Assembly (NCBI RefSeq): GCF_000282635.1
Contig: NZ_AKIW01000018.1
Span: 1-64,000 of the forward strand
From: Variovorax sp. CF313
GTDB taxonomy: Bacteria; Pseudomonadota; Gammaproteobacteria; Burkholderiales; Burkholderiaceae_C
Direction: 5' to 3'
DNA length: 64,000 nucleotides
Below the pieces are notes generated by a model, which saw only the letters and a list, made by a program, of their open reading frames with translations, was not told where the DNA came from and ran no database searches. Position 1 is the first letter of the stretch, and each line of letters opens with the position of its first letter. Shown here one piece after another: positions 8,690 through 18,827 of the stretch. A program made the translations under genes and the position numbers.

Positions 8690-9553
8690 ATGCTCCTGTC
8701 TCTTGCCAGCCGACTCAGCCGCCGCGAACGCGGATTGCTTTTCACTTTCGCGCTGCTCACTCTGGTCGCCTTCTTCGGCCCCGCGCTGCCCGCCGCCGAG
8801 GTTGCCATCGCCTCGGTGTTCGCCGACAACCGCGCCTGGCACGGACTGCCCAACGCCATGGACGTGCTGAGCAACATCCCCTTCGTCGTGATCGGCCTGT
8901 GGGGCCTGTACCGGCTCAACCGCATCGACCGCTCGCACCAGGAGGCGCTGTCGCAGTTCCCGCTGGCCCCGCCCGCCAGCGATCCGCCGGACAACACGCT
9001 CGACTGCGCCTGGCTCTTCTTCGCCGGCCTGATCGCCACCGCCGCGGGCTCGGCCTTCTTCCACCTCGTGCCCGACGCCCCCCGGCTCGCCGCGGACCGC
9101 GCCGGCATGGCGGTGGCCTTCGCCGGGCTGATCGGCGTGGCGGTCTGCGAGCGGGTGAGCCAGCGCGCCGGCTGGCCCGCCGCCTGGTTCGCGCTGACGG
9201 CCGGCCTGCTCTCGGCCGAGGTGTTCCAGGAGACCGGCAACGTCATGCCCTGGGCGCTGGTGCAGTTCGGCGGCATGGCGCTGGTGGTGACGCTGGCGCT
9301 GGCCACGCCGATGCGCAAGTCGGTCGGGCTGAAGCTGGGCTGGGTCATCTTCTTCTACGTGCTGGCCAAGGCTCTCGAACTGGCCGACCACCAGATTTAT
9401 GAATTCACGCGGCACACGGTTTCGGGCCATACGCTGAAGCATCTGACGGCCTCGCTCGCCGGGCTGCCCGTGGTGCTCGCGCTCCACAAGCTCGAAATGC
9501 GCTGGGAAGCCGCACTACGGCACAATCCGGGCGCCGCCGCCGTGGCCGCCTGA
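8690..9553 (+). CDS. CREST-superfamily membrane hydrolase (alkaline ceramidase-like)
   Basis: A 287-residue integral membrane protein with about seven hydrophobic segments. Its conserved polar residues follow the alkaline ceramidase/PAQR/Per1 (CREST) pattern: a SNIPF segment near residue 60, GSAFFHLVPD near 120 with Ser and His, DRAGMAVAF near 136 with Asp, and a final GHTLKHL near 247 with two His. CREST enzymes are metal-dependent amide hydrolases in membranes. The substrate here is unknown. It faces the XRE regulator and lies 14 bases upstream of a lysophospholipid-type transporter/acyltransferase, which suggests a lipid role. Confidence 0.75.
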   Translation: MLLSLASRLSRRERGLLFTFALLTLVAFFGPALPAAEVAIASVFADNRAWHGLPNAMDVLSNIPFVVIGLWGLYRLNRIDRSHQEALSQFPLAPPASDPPDNTLDCAWLFFAGLIATAAGSAFFHLVPDAPRLAADRAGMAVAFAGLIGVAVCERVSQRAGWPAAWFALTAGLLSAEVFQETGNVMPWALVQFGGMALVVTLALATPMRKSVGLKLGWVIFFYVLAKALELADHQIYEFTRHTVSGHTLKHLTASLAGLPVVLALHKLEMRWEAALRHNPGAAAVAA

Positions 9554-9567
9554 GGAGCACTCTTCGA

Positions 9568-11523
9568 ATGACAAATCCCGCCGCTGCCGCAGCCACACCC
9601 GTGGCCCACGAAGCGAACGCCCACGCCAACCAGTTCGCCCTCCTCAAGCAGCGGCGCTTCGCGCCTTTCTTCTGGACCCAGTTCGCGGGTGCGGCGAACG
9701 ACAACCTGTTCAAGTTCGCCTTCACCGTCATGGTGACCTACCAGCTGCAGCTGGGCTGGATGCCGCCGGCCATGGCGGGGCTGGTGATCGGCGCGCTGTT
9801 CATCCTGCCGTTCCTGCTGTTCTCTGCCACGGCCGGCCAGCTCACCGACAAGTTCGACAAGACGAAGATGATCCGCTTCGTCAAGAACCTCGAGATTGCG
9901 ATCATGGTGCTCGCGGCCTGGGGCTTCGTGCGGGCCGACGCGGTGGTGTTGCTGGGCTGCGTGTTCCTCATGGGCCTGCACTCCACGCTGTTCGGGCCGG
10001 TCAAGTTCGCCTACCTGCCGCAGGTGCTCGACGCGCGCGAACTCACGGGCGGCAATGGCATGGTCGAGATGGGCACCTTCGTCGCGATCCTGCTCGGGCA
10101 GGTGGCGGGCGGGCTGCTGGTGGCGGTGCCGCAGATCGGCCACATGAGCGTGGCCGTGGGTTGCGTGCTGCTGGCGCTGGTCGGCCGGGGCGTGGCGCAG
10201 GCCATACCAAAGGCGCCGGCCACCGACCCGGGGCTGGTCATCAATTGGAACCCGATCAGCGAAACCTGGCGCAACCTCAAGCTCGCGAACCAGAACGTGG
10301 TGGTGTTCCGCTCGCTGCTGGGCATCTCGTGGATGTGGTTCTTCGGGGCGGTGTTCCTGAGCCAGTTCCCGAGCTTCGCGAAGGAAGTGCTGCACGGCGA
10401 CGAGCAGGTGGCCTCGCTGCTGCTGGTGGTGTTCTCGGTGGGCATCGGCGTCGGCTCGCTGCTGTGCGAGACGCTGAGCCGCCGGCAGGTGGAAATCGGC
10501 CTGGTGCCGCTGGGCGCCATCGGCATGAGCGTGTTCGCCGTCGACCTTTACTTTGCGTCGCGCGGCCTGCCGGCCGTGCCCGAGATGGGCATCGGCGCCT
10601 TCGTGCGCCAGGGCGCCCACTGGCGCGTGATGGCCGACCTGGCGCTGCTGTCGCTGTTCGCGGGCCTCTACAGCGTGCCGATGTACGCGCTGATCCAGTT
10701 GCGCAGCCAGCCCACGCACCGCGCGCGCATCATCGCGGCGAACAACATCCTCAATGCACTGTTCATGATCGGCAGCTCGGTCATCGCGGGCGCGCTGCTG
10801 GGCGCGGGCTTCACCATTCCGCAGATCTTTTTGTTCACCGGCATCGCCAACGCGGTGGTGGCGTTCTACATCTTCATGCTGGTGCCCGAGTACCTGCTGC
10901 GCTTCGTGGCCTGGGTGCTGTCGCGCTTCGTCTACCGCTTCGACATCAAGGGCGAGTCGCACATTCCCACCGAGGGCGCGGCCGTGCTGGTGTGCAACCA
11001 CGTGAGCTTCATAGACGCGGTGCTGCTGATGGCGGCAAGCCCGCGGCCGATCCGCTTCATCATGGACCACCGCATCTTCAAGGTGCCGGTGCTGGGCTGG
11101 CTGTTCAAGCTGGCCAAGGCCATTCCGATCGCGCCGCAGAAGGAAGACCTCGCGGCCTACGAAGCGGCTTTTGCCAAGGCGATCGGCGTGCTGCGCGAGG
11201 GCGATCTGCTCGCGATCTTCCCCGAGGGCGCGATCACGCGCGACGGCGAGCTGCAGCCGTTCAAGGGCGGCGTGATGAAGATCCTTGAAGGCGCGCGCGC
11301 CCAGGGCATCGAGCCGCCGGTGATCCCGATGGCGCTGACCAATCTCTGGGGCTCGTACTTCAGCCGCATCGAACTGCGCGGCGGCGAGCGCGTGGCCATG
11401 GCCAAGCCGTTTCGCCGCGGCTTCTTCAGCCGCGTGGGGCTTAACGTCGGCGGTCCTGTGCCGCCGGTGGAAGTGCAGCCCGAGTCGCTGCGCCAGCGTG
11501 TGAGCGCCCTGCTGGCCGCCTGA
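9568..11523 (+). CDS. MFS transporter fused to PlsC-type acyltransferase (LplT-Aas-like, short form)
   Basis: A 651-residue fusion. Residues 20-440 are a 12-helix major facilitator domain of the LplT type (FWTQFAGAANDNLFKFA at the start). Residues 455-651 are a 1-acylglycerophosphate acyltransferase domain with the HX4D box in NHVSFIDAVLL (near 477) and the FPEGAITRDG box (near 550). In E. coli, LplT flips lysophospholipids inward and Aas re-acylates them. Many bacteria fuse LplT, the acyltransferase and an acyl-ACP synthetase in one polypeptide of over 1100 residues; here the synthetase part is absent and the protein ends cleanly. It would need acyl donors from elsewhere. Confidence 0.88.
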   Translation: MTNPAAAAATPVAHEANAHANQFALLKQRRFAPFFWTQFAGAANDNLFKFAFTVMVTYQLQLGWMPPAMAGLVIGALFILPFLLFSATAGQLTDKFDKTKMIRFVKNLEIAIMVLAAWGFVRADAVVLLGCVFLMGLHSTLFGPVKFAYLPQVLDARELTGGNGMVEMGTFVAILLGQVAGGLLVAVPQIGHMSVAVGCVLLALVGRGVAQAIPKAPATDPGLVINWNPISETWRNLKLANQNVVVFRSLLGISWMWFFGAVFLSQFPSFAKEVLHGDEQVASLLLVVFSVGIGVGSLLCETLSRRQVEIGLVPLGAIGMSVFAVDLYFASRGLPAVPEMGIGAFVRQGAHWRVMADLALLSLFAGLYSVPMYALIQLRSQPTHRARIIAANNILNALFMIGSSVIAGALLGAGFTIPQIFLFTGIANAVVAFYIFMLVPEYLLRFVAWVLSRFVYRFDIKGESHIPTEGAAVLVCNHVSFIDAVLLMAASPRPIRFIMDHRIFKVPVLGWLFKLAKAIPIAPQKEDLAAYEAAFAKAIGVLREGDLLAIFPEGAITRDGELQPFKGGVMKILEGARAQGIEPPVIPMALTNLWGSYFSRIELRGGERVAMAKPFRRGFFSRVGLNVGGPVPPVEVQPESLRQRVSALLAA

Positions 11524-11533
11524 GGCGCAGCTC

Positions 11534-11560
11534 CTTTCCGGCGCGCAAGGCGCCGGAAAG
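11534..11560 (+). terminator. Strong GC hairpin after the MFS-acyltransferase gene
   Basis: Perfect 11-bp stem CTTTCCGGCGC/GCGCCGGAAAG with a 5-base loop, starting 11 bases after the stop. There is no T-run, so it may slow or stop transcription only weakly. Its last base is the first base of the palindrome described at 11558-11579. Confidence 0.5.
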
Positions 11561-11579
11561 TATCGGTTGCAGATACCGG
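11558..11579. promoter_or_regulatory. Candidate XRE operator 3 (GTATC-N7-GATAC)
   Basis: Arms GTATC (11560-11564) and GATAC (11572-11576), spacer GGTTGCA. The 22-base context matches the site at 8571-8592 at 19 of 22 positions, including bases outside the arms. It lies 98 bases before the YiaA/B-like gene, where a promoter operator would be expected. Confidence 0.6.
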
Positions 11580-11673
11580 CGGCGCTGAAAACCGCAACTG
11601 GTGCAAGAATTCAAGCCCCGCGGTGCGGGAGCGAACCATCATTCGCCCACCTTCACTACGCCGCGAGGCACAC

Positions 11674-12180
11674 ATGCAACCCCTCTCATCGACCACGACC
11701 GTCTTCATCCAGCGCGACACGCGGGCCTGGCAGTTCCAGGCCTGGGCTTCGTTCGCGATCGCCGTCTTCCTGTGCGCCACCGGCCTGAGCTGGCTGCCGG
11801 GGGAGGCGCTGGACCGGGCGTTCATGGTGATGGGCTACGTGTTCTGCCTGAGCACCGCCTTCATGCTGGCCAAGTTCGTGCGCGACAGCCAGCAGGCCGC
11901 CGAGCGCAGCGCCGAAGCGACGCGCGACGTGCCCATGTGGAAGCTGGTCGTCTGGGGCAGCTTCTTCACCGCGATGGGCCTGACCGGCTGGGGCCTCGTG
12001 CGCATGGAGATCAACGAGGCCTACAAGGCCTTCCTGGGCGTGAGCTGGCTGTTCCTGATCAGCTCGGCCTTCACGCTGGCCAAGACGCTGCGCGACCGCC
12101 ATGAAGCCGACATGGCCGAAGCCCGCCTGCAGGGCCGCCGCATGGCCCGTGCCGAAGCTGCTGCTTCTGCTGCCGAATAA
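11674..12180 (+). CDS. YiaA/YiaB-type inner membrane protein
   Basis: A 168-residue protein with two copies of a two-helix unit: hydrophobic segments at about 22-42 and 48-66, then 87-107 and 118-136. Each unit ends in a similar motif (STAFMLAKFVRD and SSAFTLAKTLRD), which marks the YiaA/YiaB repeat. The N-terminus TTTVFIQRDTRAWQFQAW is typical of the family. The C-terminal 30 residues are charged and Ala-rich. Function of the family is unknown. It opens a tight cluster of five plus-strand genes and has a candidate XRE operator upstream. Confidence 0.85.
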   Translation: MQPLSSTTTVFIQRDTRAWQFQAWASFAIAVFLCATGLSWLPGEALDRAFMVMGYVFCLSTAFMLAKFVRDSQQAAERSAEATRDVPMWKLVVWGSFFTAMGLTGWGLVRMEINEAYKAFLGVSWLFLISSAFTLAKTLRDRHEADMAEARLQGRRMARAEAAASAAE

Positions 12181-12207
12181 CCCGCGTCCGATCAACGAAA
12201 GCCCATC

Positions 12208-12666
12208 ATGAAAAAGTCGATTGCCGCCGTTCTCGTCGCCGCCTGCACCGCCTTCGCGGGCATCTCGGCTCCCCTGCGTGCCCAGGCGCAGAGCGACGCC
12301 TCGGTCGCCCTCTCGCTGATGCCTGTGGCATCGGTGGTGGTCGCCGCCTCTGCGGTTGGGGCCTCGGCCACCGCGGCGGTCGCCGTGCCTGCCGCGCTGT
12401 CTGTGGGCGGCTCGACGCTCACCGTGATCGCGGTCGAAGCCTCTGCCGACGGCACGGTGTACCTGCTCGAACGCGCTTCGGACGGCGCGCGCGCCAGCAT
12501 CAAGGTCGCGGGCCGCGCGGCTGACGGCGTGTCGAAAGCCGTGGGCACCAGCGTCCTCGTCAGCGTGATCGGCACCGGCGTGGTGCTGTCGGCCTCCGGC
12601 GAGGTGCTGGCCTTCGTGCCCAACGCCATCGGCCGCGCGCTGCTCCACAACGAGAGGTTGTCGTGA
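12208..12666 (+). CDS. Secreted Ala/Val/Ser-rich protein of unknown function
   Basis: A 152-residue protein with a clear signal peptide (MKKSIAAVLVAACTAFAG, cleavage likely after AQA near residue 28). The mature part is small-residue rich with a long hydrophobic stretch (about 35-70) and another near 112-140. I do not recognise a family. Its stop overlaps the start of the DUF2145 gene (GTG at 12663) by 4 bases, so the two are translationally coupled and probably act together in the envelope. Confidence 0.75.
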   Translation: MKKSIAAVLVAACTAFAGISAPLRAQAQSDASVALSLMPVASVVVAASAVGASATAAVAVPAALSVGGSTLTVIAVEASADGTVYLLERASDGARASIKVAGRAADGVSKAVGTSVLVSVIGTGVVLSASGEVLAFVPNAIGRALLHNERLS

Positions 12667-13454
12667 ACCGGGCACTGCCGCTGCTGCTCGGGCTTGCGGT
12701 CTTGCTGCCGATGCAGGCGCAGGCCGGCCGCTCGTGCGGGCAGGTCAAGCCAACGCCTGAAGTGATCGTCAAGGGCATGCAACTGGCCGAGCGCACCTCG
12801 CAGGCGCTCGACGCCAGCGGCGCGCGCGTCGTGATCCTGGCGCGCGCGGGGCAGGACCTGAGCAAGTACGGCCTGCGCTACTCGCACCTGGGCATCGCCT
12901 ACAAGACGGATGCCGGCCCGTGGCGCGTGGTGCACAAGCTCAACCAGTGCGGGACCGCAGTGGCCGCCGTCTACCGCCAGGGGCTCGGCGAGTTCTTTCT
13001 CGACGACCCGTGGCGCTACGAGGCCGCCTGGGCCGTGCCCACGCCGCAGGTGCAGGCGCAGCTGCTGGCCGCGCTGAACGAACCGCCCGCGCGCATCGTG
13101 CGGCTGCACACCGCGCCCTACAGCATCGTGAGTTACGCCTGGGGCCAGAAGTACCAGCAGTCGAACCAGTGGGCCGTCGAGACGCTGGCCGCCGCCATGG
13201 AGCCCGCCACCATCGGCAGCCGCGCGCAGGCGCAGGCCTGGTTGCAGTTCAAAGGCTACGAGCCGACCGTGCTGAAGCTCGGCCCGCTCACCCGGCTGGG
13301 CGGGCGCGTAGGCTCGGCCAACGTGGCCTTCGACGACCATCCGAACGACAAGCGCTTCTCGGATCGCATCGAGACCGTGACGGTCGATTCTGTGTTCGCA
13401 TGGTTGCCGCGTGCCGGGCTCGGCGCGGCGCCGGTGACCTTGAAGCTTCAATAA
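12663..13454 (+). CDS. DUF2145 family secreted protein (possible papain/NlpC-like fold)
   Basis: A 263-residue protein beginning at a GTG, with a signal peptide that ends after MQAQA (about residue 20). The family core is VVILARAGQDLSKYGLRYSHLGIAY (split here around residues 55-80), followed by a conserved Cys in LNQCGT, and a second block SYAWGQKYQQSNQWAVETLA. The combination of an N-terminal YSHLG His, a later NQW segment and Cys resembles permuted NlpC/P60-type folds, but I cannot show catalysis. It overlaps the preceding secreted-protein gene and lies 18 bases before a membrane zinc-ribbon gene. Confidence 0.8.
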   Translation: MNRALPLLLGLAVLLPMQAQAGRSCGQVKPTPEVIVKGMQLAERTSQALDASGARVVILARAGQDLSKYGLRYSHLGIAYKTDAGPWRVVHKLNQCGTAVAAVYRQGLGEFFLDDPWRYEAAWAVPTPQVQAQLLAALNEPPARIVRLHTAPYSIVSYAWGQKYQQSNQWAVETLAAAMEPATIGSRAQAQAWLQFKGYEPTVLKLGPLTRLGGRVGSANVAFDDHPNDKRFSDRIETVTVDSVFAWLPRAGLGAAPVTLKLQ

Positions 13455-13472
13455 GAACGTGGAGAAAACAAC

Positions 13473-14588
13473 ATGAGCAAATCCTTGCGCCTTTCCGAAA
13501 AATGGTTCCGCCGCGGCCTCTGGCTGGTGGCGCTGGTGTTCGCGAGCTTCCTCATCGGGCTCGGCAGCACCGTCGTGAGCGACCTGCCCCAGGTCGAGCG
13601 CGTGCGCGGCATCGACGACTTCATCGACAAGCCGGCGGCCGAGCCGCTGCGCGCCACCGTCAAGGCCTCGGAAGCCGCCGAGCTGCAGGCCGCGCGCGAC
13701 CTCGACCAGATCCGCCTGCAGCTCAACGCCGCGCAGCAGGCCAGCGCCAATGCGCGCGAGACCTTCGGCAACTGGATCTCCACGCGGCGCGCCACCGCGC
13801 AGCCCGATCAGGACACCGAGCTCATCGCGCGCACCAAGGCGCTCGACGCCTTCAAGCAGAAGGAGGAGGAGCTGCAGCGCAAGGTCAACGCCCAGCAGAA
13901 GATCGCGCTCGACGCGCGCCAGGCCGAGCAGCGCGCCTCCGAAGCGCTGTCGGTGCTGGAGCGCGACGCGCAGCTCAAGCTCGACGCCGAGTACCGCCGC
14001 ATCGAACTGCGCGTATTCGCCTACCGGCTGGCGCTCACGCTGCCGCTGCTCGTCGTGGCCGGCTGGCTCTTCGTGAAGAAGCGCAAGAGCACCTGGTGGC
14101 CGTTCGTGTGGGGCTTCATCTTCTTCGCGCTGTTCGCCTTCTTCGTCGAGCTGGTGCCCTACCTGCCGAGCTACGGCGGCTATGTGCGCTACGTGGTGGG
14201 CATCCTGCTCACCGTGCTGGTGGGTCGCTACGCGATCATCGCGCTCAACCGCTACCTGGCGCGCCAGAAACTCGCCGAGCAGCAGCCCGACCAGGTGCGC
14301 CGCGAGGAGCTGAGCTACGACGTCGCCCTGGCGCGCCTGGGCAAGAGCGTATGCCCCGGCTGCGAACGGCCGGTCGACCTGAAGAACAACGAGATCGACT
14401 TCTGCCCGCACTGCGGCATCGGCCTGTTCGACCACTGCGGCCAGTGCGAGACGCGCAAGAGCGCGTTCTCCAAGTTCTGCCATGCCTGCGGAACCTCGGC
14501 GGGCGCGCAGACGCAGTCGCCGCACACACCTGTGACCGGCACTGCGCAATCGGTCACGCCGGGTGCCCCGGTTCTGCCGGCCACGTAG
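13473..14588 (+). CDS. Membrane protein with periplasmic coiled coil and C-terminal zinc ribbons
   Basis: A 371-residue protein with four parts. One transmembrane helix is at 14-34. An alpha-helical, Glu/Gln/Ala-rich stretch at about 60-185 is likely a coiled coil. Three further hydrophobic segments span about 185-265. The cytoplasmic-type tail carries paired cysteines: CPGC, CPHCG, a CGQC pair and CHACG (residues about 290-345), as in double zinc ribbons. The last 25 residues are Ser/Thr/Pro-rich. No enzyme motif is seen. It could sense or scaffold envelope stress; that is inference from architecture alone. It sits inside the YiaA/B-DUF2145-DUF3597 cluster. Confidence 0.8.
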   Translation: MSKSLRLSEKWFRRGLWLVALVFASFLIGLGSTVVSDLPQVERVRGIDDFIDKPAAEPLRATVKASEAAELQAARDLDQIRLQLNAAQQASANARETFGNWISTRRATAQPDQDTELIARTKALDAFKQKEEELQRKVNAQQKIALDARQAEQRASEALSVLERDAQLKLDAEYRRIELRVFAYRLALTLPLLVVAGWLFVKKRKSTWWPFVWGFIFFALFAFFVELVPYLPSYGGYVRYVVGILLTVLVGRYAIIALNRYLARQKLAEQQPDQVRREELSYDVALARLGKSVCPGCERPVDLKNNEIDFCPHCGIGLFDHCGQCETRKSAFSKFCHACGTSAGAQTQSPHTPVTGTAQSVTPGAPVLPAT

Positions 14589-14625
14589 CGGAACCGCCGC
14601 ACGGGCGTGCTACAACCCCAGGGCT

Positions 14626-14654
14626 GCGGCACGCAACGCCGTGCCGCGGGTTTT
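14626..14654 (+). terminator. Hairpin with short T-run between the zinc-ribbon and DUF3597 genes
   Basis: 8-bp stem GCGGCACG/CGTGCCGC, 6-base loop, followed by GGGTTTT. It would allow partial termination 38 bases after the stop and 27 bases before the next start. Confidence 0.5.
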
Positions 14655-14680
14655 CCCATTCACATTGACGGAGTACACCC

Positions 14681-15058
14681 ATGAGCATTTTCGGCAAGAT
14701 TTTTTCCAAGATTTTTCCGTCGGCCAACGCCGCTGAAGTCGTCGCCGCACCGCCGGCGGCTGCACCGGGCGCGCCGGCCGCTGCCGCACCGCCGCCTGCG
14801 ATCCCGCTGGGCGACGTGCCCGCCGTCCTGGACGCGATGCCTGGTGCCGCCGGCCTGAACTGGCGCACCTCGATCGTCGACCTGCTCAAGTTGCTGGGCC
14901 TGGACAGCAGCCTCGCCGCGCGCAAGGAACTGGCCAGCGAAATTCTCTACAGCGATGGCGAGCCGGGTTCGGCCGAATGGAACATCGGCCTGCACAAGCA
15001 GGTGATGAGCCGCATCGCCGCCAATGGCGGCACGCTGCCAGCCGAACTGCGCGACTAA
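14681..15058 (+). CDS. DUF3597 domain-containing protein
   Basis: A 125-residue protein. Residues 1-15 (MSIFGKIFSKIFPSA) form an amphipathic helix, 18-45 are Ala/Pro-rich, and 48-125 form the DUF3597 helical domain (LDAMPGAAGLNWRTSIVDLLKLL, RKELASEI, WNIGLHKQVMSRIAANGG). The family is known structurally but has no assigned role. It closes the 11.7-15.1 kb cluster, possibly with its own promoter since a hairpin precedes it. Confidence 0.88.
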   Translation: MSIFGKIFSKIFPSANAAEVVAAPPAAAPGAPAAAAPPPAIPLGDVPAVLDAMPGAAGLNWRTSIVDLLKLLGLDSSLAARKELASEILYSDGEPGSAEWNIGLHKQVMSRIAANGGTLPAELRD

Positions 15059-15091
15059 GAAGATCGGTACCCGGGAATTTTCTTTTTCCAG

Positions 15092-15186
15092 AAACACCGC
15101 GGAACCGGCTTCGCCGGGCCGCAGGTGTTGCCCCCGGTAGGGGGTTGGCGAAGCGACACGAAGTGCGCGAAGCCTGGGGGCGAGCC
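15092..15186 (-). repeat. Intergenic repeat, copy D (full length, inverted)
   Basis: Read on the minus strand this is nearly identical to 7704-7797. It lies between the convergent DUF3597 (plus) and SDR (minus) genes and abuts the SDR stop codon at 15191. Confidence 0.85.
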
Positions 15187-15190
15187 TGTT

Positions 15191-15967
15191 TCAGGTCCAG
15201 CCCGCATCCACCACGTAGTCCTGTGCGGTGCACATGCGCGAATCGTCGGCCGCGAGGAACAGCGCCATTGCCGCGATGTCTTCCGCCATCACGCGGCCCG
15301 GCAGGCACTGGGCCGCATCGATCTCCGCGCCCGATTCGGGCTTCACCCACAACTTGATCTGCCGTTCGGTCATCACCCAGCCCGGCACGATCGAATTCAC
15401 GCGGATGTTCTGCTTGCCCAGGTCGCGCGCCAGCGAACGCGTGAGGCCGCGCGCCGCCGCCTTGCAGGCCTGGTACACCGGATAGCCCCGGCCCTTGATC
15501 ATCCAGCTGATCGAGCCGAAGTTGATGATCGATCCGCCGCCCAGCGCACGCATGTCGTCCGCCACTGCCTGCGCGGCAAAGAACTGGTGCTTGAAGTTGA
15601 CGGCCACGAGGCGGTCGAAGTCCTCGCTGGTCACGTCGGCCATCTCGTGGCGGCGGTCGTTGGCTGCGTTGTTCAGCAGCACGGCGATCGGGCCGAAGCG
15701 TTGGCGCACCGCGTCGATGGTGGCGCCGAGCGCGGCCGTGTCGGTCACGTCGCAGGCCTGGAACAGCGCAGGGTGCTCGCCTTGCAGCTGCGCCGCGAGC
15801 GCGTTGCCGGCGGCGGTGTCGAGGTCGCAGAAGCCGACCTTCGCGCCCTGTGCGTGAAAGGCCCGCACCAGCGATTCGCCGATGCCGCTGGCGCCGCCGG
15901 AAATGAACACGGTGCGCCCGGCCAGCGACGGATAGCGGGCGGTGTAGGGAGAAGATGCGTTGGTCAT
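15191..15967 (-). CDS. SDR-family dehydrogenase, aldose 1-dehydrogenase-like
   Basis: A 258-residue short-chain dehydrogenase. The dinucleotide loop SGGASGIGE is at 23-31, the NNAAN motif near 93, and the catalytic serine in INFGSISW with the YxxxK pair in YQACKA (near 160-164). Segments YPSLAGRTVFISGG, ADVTSEDF, INFGSISW and VVDAGW match Caulobacter D-xylose 1-dehydrogenase (XylB) and related sugar dehydrogenases, so an aldose-to-lactone oxidation is likely. The sugar is unknown and no lactonase is adjacent. The stop lies 4 bases from repeat copy D. Confidence 0.85.
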   Translation of the reverse strand: MTNASSPYTARYPSLAGRTVFISGGASGIGESLVRAFHAQGAKVGFCDLDTAAGNALAAQLQGEHPALFQACDVTDTAALGATIDAVRQRFGPIAVLLNNAANDRRHEMADVTSEDFDRLVAVNFKHQFFAAQAVADDMRALGGGSIINFGSISWMIKGRGYPVYQACKAAARGLTRSLARDLGKQNIRVNSIVPGWVMTERQIKLWVKPESGAEIDAAQCLPGRVMAEDIAAMALFLAADDSRMCTAQDYVVDAGWT

Positions 15968-16104
15968 GGGAATGCGGCAACAGCAGTGGAAACGGAAGGC
16001 AAGCGTAGCGGATGAGCGGGCCCCCGGCGAGCCCGGGGTTGCCGGTCGGCGTATGGCTTCCGGCGAATGGGCAGCGCCGACGGGCGTGGCTACGCTCCTG
16101 CCCC

Positions 16105-16470
16105 ATGACGAACACCTTGCCCCGCCGCGCCGTCCTGGCGCTCGCGCTTCTTCCCGCCGCCCTGGCGGTGCGTTCCGTGCGCGCACAGGCGCCGGCGCCC
16201 GTGCAGCTCTTCAAGGTGGTCTCGCCGCGCGACGAGGTGATCGTGGGCGCCGACGCGGCGCTGCTCGGCGCGGGCTCCGGCCCCGCCGTGGAGCGGCTGG
16301 CCGCGCAGCTGGCCGCCAAGGGCCAGCTCACGCTGTGGCAGCACGCCTCGCACAAGGACTCGGGCGGCGCGCTGGTGCAGGCGCCGCTCAGGCAGATCGT
16401 GGTCTTCAAGAACGAGGCGCTGCGTATCGAGCCCTACGCCACCCCGCTGCCCATCCAGGCCCCGAAGTAA
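16105..16470 (+). CDS. Secreted hypothetical protein
   Basis: A 121-residue protein with a twin-arginine-like signal (TLPRRAVLALALLPAALA) and likely cleavage after VRAQA near residue 29. The mature part is about 92 residues, has no cysteine, and shows a repeated beta/alpha pattern (LFKVVSPRDEVIVG, VERLAAQLAAKGQLTLWQHASHKDSGG, IVVFKNEALRIEPY). I do not recognise a family. It ends 9 bases before the convergent tgt gene. Confidence 0.7.
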   Translation: MTNTLPRRAVLALALLPAALAVRSVRAQAPAPVQLFKVVSPRDEVIVGADAALLGAGSGPAVERLAAQLAAKGQLTLWQHASHKDSGGALVQAPLRQIVVFKNEALRIEPYATPLPIQAPK

Positions 16471-16479
16471 GAAGAGGCC

Positions 16480-18701
<2,222 letters not shown>

Positions 18702-18827
18702 GGTGCTTGAGGGCCGGACGGGCCCGTGCCAAGGAGGCATGGGAAGAGAAGGATGCAGGAAGCGGGCGATTGTCCCATGGGCTGGAATCACGGGCTCGGC
18801 AGGGGGTTGCCGAGGCAGAATCGACGC

